A DNA stretch of 64,000 nt. It comes from Astrocystis sublimbata (Eukaryota > Ascomycota > Sordariomycetes > Xylariales > Xylariaceae). The DNA lies in the NCBI GenBank assembly GCA_022453515.1, contig JAJNNY010000010.1:310001-374000 (forward strand). Direction: 5' to 3'. The notes beneath the pieces are model-generated. The model did no database searches. It saw only the letters and a program-made list of their open reading frames with translations, and had not been told where the DNA came from. Shown in pieces: positions 45,368-58,800 of the stretch (its first letter is position 1; every line of letters starts with the position of its first letter). A program made the translations under genes and the position numbers.

Positions 45368-48300
45368 TCGATGGAACGATGGATTGATGGTTTCGCATTG
45401 CTCGTGTTACCGGTCTCTGGAGGATGGACACTGGAAACGACGGAATGCGGTTATCAAGTGGTTGTAATGGTGTTATGGACGGGTGTTGAAAGGGGCACTT
45501 TTTCCCATTGTGGTTTTTCCCCCTGCAACCCCGTCCCTGCTGTATATAATTTCCAGAACTATAATCCAAATAATCACTTTTGTATGGCCATGAATGTGAC
45601 TAATCCTGAGGTATCCACGATGAAGCCAATATCTTTCCATTTTGCGCATTGCGGCCTTCATGTATGTGTATGTGGCTTTTGCTCCGTGACGAGACGAACA
45701 ACAAGGTTAGTGCTTCTGGAGCTAATTGCGATGAGACTAATAGTACCTGGTATTCTGCAGAACCAGATTCGTTTCATCTTCAGACTGTTACGGTGTACAA
45801 TCCCGAGATTGATCCAATTAGTTGGGTGATCTACGCCCAGACTTCCGGCCCGGCACGAGCATCGTATTACGGCAGGCTGCGGGCACACCGCCGGGCTCGG
45901 CCATCGGGCCCGGACGCGGAATGAAAAGGAAAGATGAGAGGCCCTAACACAATGGCCATCCAGGCTTGAAATTACGTGACGGACCTGTCAGAAGCTCAGA
46001 TCTGCGCCCAAGTGTTGATCATAACCTGCATGTGTTCTTTTAATAGCGATTACAGTAAAAGCGCCCGCACTTAGTGCTGGCCGATCTTCCCTCGCATGCG
46101 CTCAGATATACTACTACAGTACTATAGTACTAGTTTCGCAGAAAAGCGGAAGCAGCTATTAATCAAATAGACTTGTTCCTGAGCGATAGGAGAAACAGGG
46201 AAGGCATGCGTTCCGCACGTGTCCGGTTGTTTTCTGGTAAACGGACTTCAATGGAGCACGGGTGCGACCACTTTTAAGTTATTTGTTCGTGTATAGTGTA
46301 GTGTGCTAATGACTCGCAATATCTAGTGTCTGGTTCCTAAAACAGCTCTTCGACTATTATGCTCTGACACGTGGTATATGATAACTACCAAATGTTTATC
46401 GAACATCATTACTGTAAATTGGTATGCGACGGAGCACGACTGAGCCCAACACTGCGGTTGATCAGGGGGGCAGGTTGCATTGTGGCATTTGTGGTGGCTT
46501 GTACGGACTTCGAGAACAAAGGGGTGTGTTGCGACTCAACTTTTGATGCCACCTCGCACGAACTCATGCAGCCCTGCCGTAGTTGGACTGTAAGGCGTCA
46601 TTTGGCATCTCGTCCCTGCTTCCACGCGGCATCATACGTGTGCTAAGGTAGTATCGAGCTTGACAATGGACCTTCTCGTTTTGCTTGGATGCGACTCTGG
46701 TCTTGGAGCACCGTCCTATTGCATCTTTTGATGGCGAAATGTCAGCTATCTGGTTGACATATACTTGCAGCAGCCTTCCTCGCAATGGTTTCGATGGCGG
46801 CTCCTGAAGGCCATTTATTCAAATCAGTTGCGTCATTTGCATGATCCACCGCATGATGGGTCGTGTCGGACGAGCGAGTGAGGTGACGATGGAACCAGGA
46901 TTGGACTAGGTCCTGGTGCTGTTGGTGTATGTACACATCCCCGTCTAGGTAGGTATACATACTTGAACCTGTCATTTTATTCCTCGACGAGCACATGGCG
47001 AGCATGGCGGCAACTGGTGGTCGAGGCTAAAAATTAGTCTATACGCGAAGGATTGCGAGATACTTGTTGACAGTGGCCGTTTCATGCAAGTGCGGCGCCA
47101 CTTCAATCATCGGCTGTCGATCACGGCCACGGCATCGGACCTGCGCGAAACAGCCACAATACACACCTTCCAAAACACGTGCAGAAGACAATGAAGAGCT
47201 AGAGGCAACATGATTGCCTGCCGTCCGCAAACAAGAAGATGGTGACGAATCGTTACCGTATCGCTTGTGAGAGCCAATAACATCCTGGGGTGGTGTGCTC
47301 CTCTTGCCCTAAGGAGTAATTGGCGTGACAGACGTAACACAGCATACAGGAGCGGAATAACATAACATATAAGAGCGGAATAACACGGCGGGAGGTTGGT
47401 ATCTCTTAGTCAGCCCGGGCACTCAACACTTAATCGTCGCTGTATCCTAAGCGAGAAGCACACTGCGCGGAATATGTTTTATGGTAGACGTAGATGTATC
47501 TGGAATCGCCGAAAAACACCAGATATATACCTCTCTTCCCTTGGTTGTCGGCATCTGTGGTCACATCACGCCGAATCTGGGACTGGAACCGAAAGAAACG
47601 GTGTAGGGGTTCTGACGGCCCCCGAGCATGTCGCCATCATGCCGGCCGCAGCCATCGCCTGTGTAGGTACATTTTTCGACATGCAGGTGCTCGGCCCGTA
47701 GAGTATGTTGAATGATGTCCTGGACCCTGAGCAAGACGCCAAACTATATTGCACTTGCACTGCCTCGTTGAATTTATTTTCTGAAAACACCACACGACAA
47801 GTGACAGATCGAGAAAGGACATATAGTGCAAAGACGGCAGATGGTTGAGCTATTGACAGTATATTCAACTGGATGTGCCCGGTGCGCTCGCTAGTCTCGA
47901 TCATGGGCTACCTAGGACCTTGCTAGTTTGGTAAAGCGGCCATCGCCAAGAGCTTTGCCGAGTCCATGCATATTCATAGTCGGATTGTGTGTGCTCGACC
48001 ACGATAGCAAGGCATAAATGTAGCTTCCCCCTCGCCCCTCCTCAAAAAATGACGTGCAGAGTGGCGAATTTACAGTTATTCAGGACGCTAAATCTTTCGA
48101 ATCCTCCCCTCAGCACAATGATCACAGCCAAGTTCACAAATGTATGTATACGCAACGCTAAGCCTTCTCGCAGCTTGCAGGTCCATCAGGTTTTGCCACC
48201 CAAAGGAAGATGAATCCTCCATCAGCACACCGAACAAACTAGACAGTCTTGACACTCAGATTATATAGCTCGGAACCGCTTTCTATTGGTCAGATCACGC

Positions 48301-51300
48301 TGTCCGACTTGTTGCGGGCTGAGCTGGAATCGGTGAATATAGTTAATGCTTTTCAACCTCTAGCCGCTTGTCTAAACTGTTCAGACTGTCGAGCTCGTTA
48401 ATGATGAACATCAGTGGAGCCGCAAAGTACTTCCCGTAGCTGATCACTGCCTATGACAGTGAGAACCCGGTTAACAACTCTATACTACACTACTTAGGTA
48501 CTATATTCGTTCAAACTAGCGTCGTGGGAAAGGGGACAAAAGGGTGCACGGGAGATCGTTAGGCTCTACCAAGCTTGGTGTTCTACCGAACATCTATCGT
48601 CGTGATGTACGAGTAAGTATGCGAAACTGCTAGGGTCGTCTTATCAGCCATCACGTACCACACACATCGATAGGGCATTTGGCTGCTTCAGGTTAGGGGA
48701 GCAATTCGGATTTCCCTAACCAACGCCTACAATGGAAGGTACGTAAGATAGCCTAGGCTGTTTTCTACAAGTCCTAACTAAGGTAGGTTGATAGATTAAC
48801 TCGCCACAGTCTATGCAGTATAGTCACTAGATGTACGCTAGATACTCTTCCATCGTAGCTATACTACGTTGTATGCATTCGACCCTGCATAGTGCTAAAG
48901 CCAGCAGAGCACATCCGTGGGTGGATTTTTTTTTTCCCATAATCAACTCAGCTTTACTTGTGAAAGTCGTGATGAATTGCCCCCATGGGTCTATCACCGG
49001 GATTTGCACCAATTAAAAAATTAAACCACGTAAAGAATTCGAGCAACTGGCAGGGGTGGTGCATCGCATTGAACATATCCCCTCTTTCCCTACAGCTTCA
49101 GCAGATTCACAAATATTCCTACTGGTATCGATGTTTCACGCCTCTCTCGTGGAAGTACTATGTTACTCATATGCCGGTATGACGAGGACCCCTAAAAAAG
49201 ATGGGCTAGTATGATCCTTTCGCAGCCTACACGTCAGACTAGGCGGCTTGGTGGCTTGGGTAGTTAGTTGATCTCCCACCGACGGCCAAAACCTTGGCAG
49301 CAGTCGTCTCAGCTACAGGATCCGTTTCCGTTTTCACCTGTGAAGTGTCTCGTCAGAGGTGGATTGTTGATCAACAGACCAAGCAGCCTTGCCCCTCCCC
49401 CGCGAGTGTGGGTTTCGAAAACGAGTTGAAGTGGTAAGCAGTACTCATATAAGCTGCTTTATCAGGATACTCGCGTGTTCTGTGATTGCCCTCTTCATTG
49501 GCGGGAGGTAGCCTATGCTCTGTCAGATGCTGCAGGGGTTATATGCCTGATTAAGTGGGAGGCTCAATTCGTCTGCTTAAGACGCTGACCGCAGTCCCTG
49601 TACCTGACGGAGGACTGCGAATAGAATCGACATTTCTAGGGAACCTCTGTGGAAGGTACTCCGTACCCTTCACTTACTCTGCTCGAACTTAACTTAGCTA
49701 GTGGTGGTGTACCTCGCCTCTCATGGGATCATTATAGTACAATCTAGGTAGCCGCAAACACTAGACTGGGATTAGGTCTAGAGCGGCATGATTGTGCTGT
49801 GCCTAGGGACGCATTCGGCACCTACCTCGAGATGTACGTAAGAACTGCTCAAGATAGGTTAGGGCGCTGTAGTTACCTCATCTGCCCATCTCTAAATCTA
49901 GGTACGCTCGATACGCTGGCTAAGACGAATACGCTAGTGATAGGTACTCGTAAGGATGGATGGATCATCTCCCGCCAGGGTGCCTGCAAGCCCTGAGTAG
50001 ACCCTTGGGCGAACCGGGAGATGATCGGCGCTGGTTATTGCGTGTATGCCTACCTAATTACCATTGGCACATGCTTGTTCTGCTTCTAGCTTGCAGCGAG
50101 AGCGTTATCTTGGTAGATGCATACCTACCTAGGTAGCTTTAGAGCTCACCATGGAGGCACGGGCTTTTCCCAGGGACAAAACTCCTTATCAACGAGTGCC
50201 TCATGAGCTGACGAGGGCCTCGAGTTTGGCGGGCCGATGGTACAGACCATAAGCGGGATATAAGCGACGACATTGTCCTACACGGACTGACCCTGGTCTG
50301 GATAGGGACTGTTTATGTTGACTTTCTGGGTCATTTGCACTGACCCTGACATATTGTGCCACGCAGCAATGTCGGCCGATGGAATTTGTCCGCCCGTGAC
50401 GAAGGACGGCGAAAGCGGAAAAAGAATAACTTGGATTTGGGCATAGGGATTGTGCTTTCGCTGTCCGGCGCTGTCGGACGCACTTCGATTACCGGCGACA
50501 TAGGGCCCCTCTGTAATCGTACCTGATGAGACGCCGCAGCAGAAGCGAAACAAGGACAAATTCAATGGCATCAGCCAGCAGCGATTGACGCCCATAGTTC
50601 CTAAACGGGTCAGGCTTGACCGTTGATGATAGCGAGGCGATGGGCTGATCCGGTTCAGGATTCCGGAGATCTCGTCATCAGGCTCTTCAGTGTACAATTA
50701 GGTAGGTAGGCGAGGTAGGCAACGGGCGGGCGTGGGAGTATCAAAGACTAGCACGGCGTGAGCTTACGTGAACTCGCACTACCTACTTGCGCTATCGCAC
50801 TACGGTATGTGCTCCATTTTCAAGGTTGAGAAGTCGATGCCAGAGGCAGGAATTGGCACCTCGGCACCCATCTGTGACAGTACCATCTCCACGTTCGAGA
50901 TGGACTGGCTTGACTGGGACCTGGGACCGGGACCGGGACTGAGACTGGGCCCCTGGGGTAGCAGGAGGGGTTACACCGAGATGAATGCTCGAAATGTAGA
51001 TGGTACCGGAGTTCACGCAGTCAAGCCTAGTCTGCTTCACCCTTGGTAAATCCTATCTCTCCGTACTCCGTACACGTAGCAGTATACTGATGGCTTTTAT
51101 TAGATAGCCTGCCATCTCCACCACGCTACCCATCCCACGCTGAATCACTATAGCTAGTGTAGGGAGTGACTGCATACAAGCTAAAGAAGTCGAATGCTAC
51201 CCTGATCCCACGAAGGATCGCACACTGTGGTGTGGTTCTGCTCTGACATGCCCCCCCTTGTAGACCATGTACGTATGTATCTGATCCTGCCGCTCCCGTC

Positions 51301-51520
51301 ATCCTGTGCGGTAGTAGGAGATGCAGGAAGGGCCGCCACCACGTTTTAATATACATTCTCTGGCAGGCCCCGGTGGTAAAGCAATATGCCTGTCCTCCTG
51401 TTCTCTATCATTATCCCAACCTTTTAATATTGTATTCAAGTATATACCTAATCTTCAACACTTCACGCGCATCGCCCCGAAGCGTCAACTAGAAATAAAA
51501 TCCCAGAATAGCAGAACACC
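45368..51520. other. gene desert, 6.2 kb
   Basis: Immediately downstream of the secreted-protein gene (45370-45925) there are two overlapping open stretches with asparagine-rich composition, no convincing start and no splice solution; possibly a decayed gene. The remainder has stop-rich frames and no recognised repeat family, tRNA or transposase. TACCTAGGTA-like motifs are scattered (50124-50135, 50697-50712). Confidence 0.45.
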
Positions 51521-52878
51521 ATGTCAGGAACTTCGTCACCTCGCAGCGGGCGTCCGCTGACGACCTCATACGCCGACTTGATGAAGCCGGACGAGGACTG
51601 GCGAAATCTACCCGACGCGGCAGAGAGAAGGAAAATACAGAATCGCCTAGCCCAGAGGGCCTACAGTATGTCATTCTCGACACGAAACCTTGTGCCAAAG
51701 GGTCTATGGCTCTGAGGAGTTCAACATCGCTGACCGTCCCCTTCAGGACGCAACATGAGGGACCGAACAAAGGAGGTGGAGCAACTCAAGAAACAGCTTC
51801 AGCAGCTGCAGGAGATAGTGAGCGGTGACTCTTCGACCACACCACCACCAGAGCAAGATCTGGCCTTGGACAGGAGAAGCCCTATCAGCTCCGAGGGCAC
51901 GCCGGCGCCCCAAAAAGTAGAGCCTGTTCCGATGCCCCCAACTACAATGGCTGCAGAGGGGCCCCAGCAGATGGGCGGCTATGTACAAGCATGGCCAAAT
52001 CCTCACGGCTCTGAGCAAGTAAATGGGTTGGGTTTGGTGTCAGAAGGGGATACACCCATGCTTTATGATACCGCTCCGGCCTTTTACTCGCCAGTACCGA
52101 CCTCCAACGACACTGTACCCGAACTTTCAGCAGCTTCCACCCTGGGCCGCCGAGCACGGGCTGTCACTTCGGTCATGACCCCAGGTTCAATACAGCACCA
52201 AGTCCCACCTAGGAGCCATAGCATGTCTGCGGCTCTCTCGTCAAGTAGCCCAAGCCCCCTCCCTTGGGGCATCAACGGTACCGAGGCACACGAGGCCATG
52301 CCCATGCCAGCAAGGTGAGCAGCAACAGTTATATATGATTTTTTTTCCCTTGTACAAGCAAGAGCTAACGGAGGACCCATATTAGCTTTAATATGTACGC
52401 CACTCCCGACGAAATGTCAATGTACGCACCCGAATCGGTGTACTCGATAGAAGACAGCCTCGCCGCATCAACCGCATATGCTACGTCTCCTGGCTCAGAT
52501 CTGAACAGTACAGGTGGCTGGTCGACCACGGACAGGAAATCCATTCCACGACCAGGAAGTGCTTCGGTGACCTCGGCTTTTATGGGGAACGTTAGTCTTA
52601 GCGATGTACCAGACATGCCGAAACCTCTGCCAGAGACAACAGCACCTCTACTTCACTTTGCCATTGCCGGGGGAAACGTGGAAACCCTTCGACTGCTGCT
52701 GCTTCGGCCCGACGTTAACGTCAACGGCAAAAACAATTCGGGCTACACGGCTCTGCAGCGGGCTGTCATGTGCGGGAGAACTGATATGGCCGCCATGCTC
52801 CTCGAACGGGGGGCGACGGTGGAAGCGGACGACAGCTGGCGGACACAGAACGGCTCCCCTCCCAAGGTGGAGCCTTGA
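51521..52878 (+). CDS. bANK-type regulator: basic region plus ankyrin repeats
   Basis: Three exons: 51521-51665, 51747-52314, 52386-52878; product 401 residues. Residues 34-58 form a bZIP-type basic region (AERRKIQNRLAQRAYRRN, split by the first intron at Tyr48), followed by only a short LKKQLQQLQEI coiled segment instead of a full zipper. After a long Pro/Ser-rich middle, two ankyrin repeats occupy about 326-387 (LLHFAIAGGNVETLRLLLL; YTALQRAVMCGRTDMAAMLL). This mix is the bANK architecture first known from TOXE, the HC-toxin cluster regulator of Cochliobolus, which has four ankyrin repeats. The protein probably binds DNA and activates a set of genes; the target set is unknown, and no polyketide or NRPS gene is in this window. 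Confidence 0.9.
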
Positions 52879-55800
52879 CAATCACAGCAAATCACTCGTT
52901 TATGGGGAATGGCGTTTTGATGGTTATCATGACTACTATTATCTATCACTTATATTCAGGGAAGGCATAAGGCGTTCGGGTTATTAGAGCATCGGAGGTT
53001 TAGAGCTCAACGATTGTACCAGCGTATGGGACCTGGTACCGGCATTAGAGAGATGGAGGAAGGGCAGCCGTCTGCCCCATGGGAACCGACCCTCTCTTGG
53101 GCGGGGGCGTTACATCCGCTTGGTTGGGAACACTGAGTTTGGAAAATCTTCCACACCCCTGGCGCATTGATCATCAAGCAAAACGCCAGCCATCGTTTAC
53201 ATAAACTACCATACCTACGAGTAGGTAGTAGATGAGCAAGCACTAGAAAGCGTGCGTTCATAGTACAGTGTAGATAGAGCAGGAGGGATGCCTGCGTGGC
53301 ATTCGCAAAGAATAGAACTTTTCTGTGGAGATCCGAGGAATGCGAGATATCTGCACTTTGTGAGATGAGGTCAGCAGGGCAAAATACCTACGCACCTAAT
53401 TGAGAAAGTCGGGAGTTCGTGAGTTGAGTGAGGAGGAGAGAGGGACCCGACCAGTGCGCCCACGCCCACGCCCACATCTTGACCCCAGGAGCCGGGGTTC
53501 ACTAGGTAGTTCATCAGCTGTCGGTGGACACGCCAAGCTGATGTTAGATTCCAACTTGGGTCCCGAGTCCTGCGATAACCAGTCCTTGCCAGTCTCGCCA
53601 GCTCGCCAGTCAGTCCGGACTCGACACTCGACAGTGATAAGCTGCCGTATAGAGCGAGCCCTCCCATGCCTGCCATACAGTACTAGCCCGTCTCGCCCGT
53701 CTCACTCGTCTAGGACCCCCCTACGTACAAATGCGTGATCCAAGGCGAAATGCTTGATTGAATGGGGAGGTACGCTGTCAGGTAGCTCGGAGCATCGATC
53801 CTTAGCTCGTCCACTACCATCATTTTGCGGGTTCCGCACTAGACGAACATGGAGTACTACTTTAAGTACTTAACTAAAGCCATCATAAGCCACGGAACAG
53901 CTGTCAACCGGCAACCAGCTCGCCGAACAGAGCTCTACAAGATCTCTGCTTAGGGTACCAACGCGGGAGGCGCCGGTCTAACGAGGACGAAATCCGGCGC
54001 TGAGGTAATCCGGTCATCTACTGATGGTAGCGCCAGATAATGAGAGATACGAGTAAGTGTGTCGTAGCAATCATCTGGTCGAATGAAGCATTCATTGTAC
54101 GACCATACACTCCGTACCTAGGTAGCTATCATTCGTACATCGTAACGATGCAAAGCCCGCCCGGATTTCACACACGATATGACGCCTCACACATAAGTAA
54201 GCTGACGACTAAGATGGCGCCCATGGTGATGCCCTGGCGCTCACCTGACACCTATGAGCGGCGTTACGCTTCGGTCCTTCTCTCTGCCGCACCGCTGCCT
54301 GCCGTCCAAGGCTTGGTGCGTCATGGCCGCCCATTCGCTCGATGTATGAAGACTAGCAAAAACAGTAGTCCAGCCTCGGGGGCCCCAAAAAGGCGGGCGG
54401 TTGGGGAGGGCTGACAGCAGCCACAAAGTCCTTGACAGGCTAATGGATGCAAGTGAACGCCTTCGGCTCCTTGGACCGGCTCTAGAAGAGCCACCATGAC
54501 GATGCTGACGTAAACGGAAGGAATTGCGGCTCAGCCATCAAGCAGGCAAGCTTGCGCGAATTGCCTGTTTTGTTTCTGTGCGAGTGGTCGAGGTGGAGGA
54601 TGAGGTGGAGGTTGAGGTTGTGTTTAGGTAACTAAACGTGCTTAACTAATACGATCTTCGAGGTCCCTACTACCTCCCTCTTACCTAAATACCCTTACCG
54701 CGGTACCTGTACCTGGCACCTGGAGGCAACGTGGTTGCGCCGCATGCCAGCAGCACATGGGATTGACTGATGGAATTGGTCACCACCAAGCAAGCCACTT
54801 ACTTACCTCTTACATGAGGTACTCGTAGTGCTGTCTACCGTACTGACACACTGTGCACGTAGTCATGCACGTGGTTTCCGATGAGGCAGGTTCTGCGGCG
54901 ATTAATCGAAAACAATTCCAGAACTTTTCTTCCCCGGGCGTCGGTCCAGTTCTTCCCGGCCTGCCTGTCCACTCTCACAGAAGAACGTGCGTGCTGTTGT
55001 TGATGGGCGTTGGATTGAATAGGTACCTAGGCAGCTTCACTCCTGCTCATCTCTCGCGGGTCTATGTAGCTTCCAAAGTTGTTATGCGTTATGTGAGAAT
55101 GTCGCTGCAGAAATCCTTTCGGTATTGCCTATGAAACGAGCAGCGGGCGAGGCGGGATGCCCGCCAGAAAAGCTATCCGCGCCAGTCAGATTCGAGAACT
55201 GGGAGGGTGTTGACGAAGAGGCTTGCAGCACCGTGAGCCGCCGCATCGTGTTTCGGTGCTGTAATTGGTTGCAACCAAGATCCCACTGATAGCATATGTA
55301 AGCGTACCTACATATGGATTAGCAAGGCGCCCCATCAGTCACCACTTGCAAACAAATATCTTGATATGTACTGACGGAGGTCATAATTCATGGTTCAGTA
55401 CAATCAATGGCAGCGAGCATTCTAGGTCTGTTCACCGTCTGCTGCCCAGTGTCCAGATATCGGTACGAGCACTCCTCCGCCTTTACTATAAATATCACAC
55501 ATACGGACTACTGTAGCCGGGTACACATTTACTGCTACTATACTTTGTCGTGGATAGTACGTAGTAGATCTGGCACTATCATATTGTGACCGGGGATATA
55601 ATTCATCGGGGACGATCTTCAGGTACATACAACGCTAAATTGCTCTGTGCGATTCTTGATCTGCCAAAATGTAGGCTGAAAGACTGGGGATTGGTAGGGG
55701 CCATGCTCACCATGCGCGTATCGTATATTTTTAGCAAGATGATGTGACGGTAGCAACGACTTATACAGTGCAATCCCAGGTAGCAAGCCTGATCCGAAGA

Positions 55801-58800
55801 TCCACGGTTTATGTTCTTTGTAACGACAGTGGAGATCAAACGCTACGATGCTAGACGACTTGGATAATAATCCACTCCCACACGAGCTACGAGTATTCAC
55901 GATCGCGAGGACCACTGCAGCGCACCCAGCTTCAGCCCTGCAGCGGCCGATGTGCATGCTTGCTCGTCTGCAACACCTACTCGTAAAGTTCTGAGTCCAG
56001 TCGAAAAGCGGGAACGCGGATCTGCAGATGAAACATCCTGATTTTGTCTAGTGCAAGTAGGATTCTCAATAGCAGATGGGTAATAAGTTTCCTGCATACG
56101 TAGCACCTTTTGTCAAGGTTTAAAATCATTGACCAGTACATGATGGTCCAGTTGCTTATTGGGCCGGCTTGGGGGAACGTACCAACTTTCCATGCAAGCG
56201 GATGAGACGAGATAAACAATGATGCAAGACTATCGATGTCTCTCAATTACTTACCCACCCACCTGCTATAAGCGGTAACATTCTTGTAACATTTGCCATC
56301 TTGTTTCCGAGAGCACAATACTTTTGGGGCCTAATGTACGTATTGTCGACCTAGTCGGGACCGAACCTCTTCGTAGATTAACTGCCTGCTTCTAAGTACC
56401 TACCTGTATAGCGGCTTCTTGTCGCCACAACAAATGTGCCATGTCAATAAACACACCGTCTTGTTACCAGCTCTGAACATACTGTAGGCATGCATACACC
56501 CTACCCGCCTATGTATTGAGGGCCATACTGGCCAAACGTCAAACGACGGGTAGTCCACGCCGGAACCCGCAGCCACAAAGGACCCTGAAAATCAGGGAAC
56601 TGGCTGAGCGATGGATCATACGTATTGATAACTACACCCCGTCAGAACCTTGTTCTCGAGAAAGAATCAAGCTCCGGTGTGAAGGTATCAGCCCTGTTCC
56701 GAACACACGGTAACAAATACTACACAAATCATCAGCCCACCTTTCCCATGTGGCTTGATCCCGCACTCCGTTCGCAAGACCCATTACGACAGCCTGCGGC
56801 GGCGATGTGTGGTCGCGTCGTAATAGTAAGAAAGAATGTTTTTCATGTGCCCGGTTTTCGGTGGAAGCTACAGCGGCATGCCCGTACACATTGTCTAATG
56901 TATGTAGTTCCCAGAATCGATGCAGATCTTCGTCTCATACTAGGTTAGTTCAGCTGGATAGAACTCTAGTAGACAATTAGTTAACCGCCACGGGTACTCC
57001 CATCAGCCCCTATCCGCCGACTACTCAGATCATGGCTACATTTGGCATTGGCCATGGCAATTTGTCACTACAATATGTACTGCGCCGCACGTGGGACTAT
57101 ACCGACCTGTTAAGAAACTGGAGCTCTGCTTTTCACCTTCTCATTTGAATGCAACCTGCACATGATCCTTAGGGACCTCTGAGCCACTTGATCAATAATC
57201 TTGGTAGCGTACAGTAGGATCTGACTTCAGTCTGCAACGGTGGAAGCCCGTTGCACATAAACCAGTATCCCCCAGTTACGGAGGGTCCTCCCAAGATCTT
57301 CGACTGCAGTGAAACGCCAATTAAGGCTACCAGCTCACGATGCATGAACCACCGTTCAGCGTTAGTAAATTCGCTACAATAACAAATTCGCATTTTGCCA
57401 CGCAGATCTATCCCAGGGGCTAAGTGTTTATCCCAAAGCCACTGAGATTGAAGCCGCCAGCTAATGCCACCCAAGTATCACTCGAAGATATATACGTTTG
57501 CTACATAGCGTACAGTTCCGTATACATCTCTTGGGGGTTCTCATGAATTCCAAAAGCGTTGGCTAAAGCGTGGTCGATGTCCGCCACGTGCAAACATGCA
57601 TTCAAGGCAACAATCGGGATTCATGAGCTTTAGTTGAAACACGTGCCCTAGTAGTAGGTAAGTATATACCTACGCCCTCATATTCCACAGCCCTAACGAC
57701 AAGTCGTTAGATCTTAGATTGCTGAGGCTTTTTCGTATCCCATAGACTCGTACGTACTATGACAAGGACAAGGGTTTACCTGATGTTCGACAAGCTCCGG
57801 CAGTTCTCTGCCTCGGTAGGAACCTCACATTTCCACCTATAACCAATGGCCGATATGACTTGGAGTGAAATTTGTAATTGTAGACCATGCTATAGGATGG
57901 CTTTCCTTGTACTATGCATGTGTAAGTCAGAAGGAGCCAATGACGCGGTACTTCGACGCCAGAGATATGCTCACCACTCCGTGCAGAGAACCAGGACGTG
58001 GTTGAGGATACAATTCATGCAGCTTGAATACAGCAGGGATTTGAGCCTGCGGCATTCTATCAGCTACCTATCGTGTATGCCAAGGCGTTATATAATCAAA
58101 TGACACAGAACAATGTGGATGTACTAGAACTGTCAGTGGAGGGTTTCAAACGGCCAAGGGTGCTACCCATCCTTGAGCCTGCTCCTAGAGATATGACTTA
58201 TTTCTCAGATCATTCCATGGTTTCCCCTATATCAGACATCGATAAGAGTATTGTCTACCGTGGTACATAAGGTTGAAATATGTGACCCGCCTCGGTCCCG
58301 GTGATTGTATCCCGGGGCCGGCGTCGCTGGAGCGATTGAAGTGGACCGGGAAGACCCCGGGGAAGATCCCGCCCCCTTGCGGAGCGCGGAACTTTGGCAC
58401 TGTTGGTTGCATGGGGGGATATAGCTGTGGTGTTGGCTAGAATCATTGACAACGAAGGGGTATCTCCTCAACCTTTGACATACATGCCATAGCAAGGTAG
58501 TCTCTTGGCCAAACTATCGTTTTGCCAGTCGAAGTAACATCATATGCACTATAAATATCTTGATATCAGTGATCGTGTCGCGAAACCATCGCAAATTTGT
58601 TGATCATGGACTGGTTACCTGGAAATTGTGTAACGGTCAATGAAGAGGACCACAATGACACCCTTCCCAAACGTCGGTGCTGATTTCTATTTGAGATGCA
58701 TCCTCATTGTATGTGAGCCCTCCAGAAGAAGGCAGAGTTCATCGTTTGATGGTCTTTGGGTTCTCCGTGGCATGTTAGATAACCTGGAACATTGCCATCT

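Noticed and set aside
45370..45925. Possible decayed gene after the secreted-protein gene
   Set aside because: Two frames would need joining, no start and no convincing introns; left as noncoding.
50278..50697. 139-codon minus-strand frame
   Set aside because: Begins at TTG, no domain, no introns, isolated in a desert.
57169..57474. Minus-strand frame with WRLQSQWLWDKHLAPG and DLRGKMRICYCSEF
   Set aside because: No ATG at its start, a TGA directly upstream, no splice partner and no family I recognise; perhaps an old exon.
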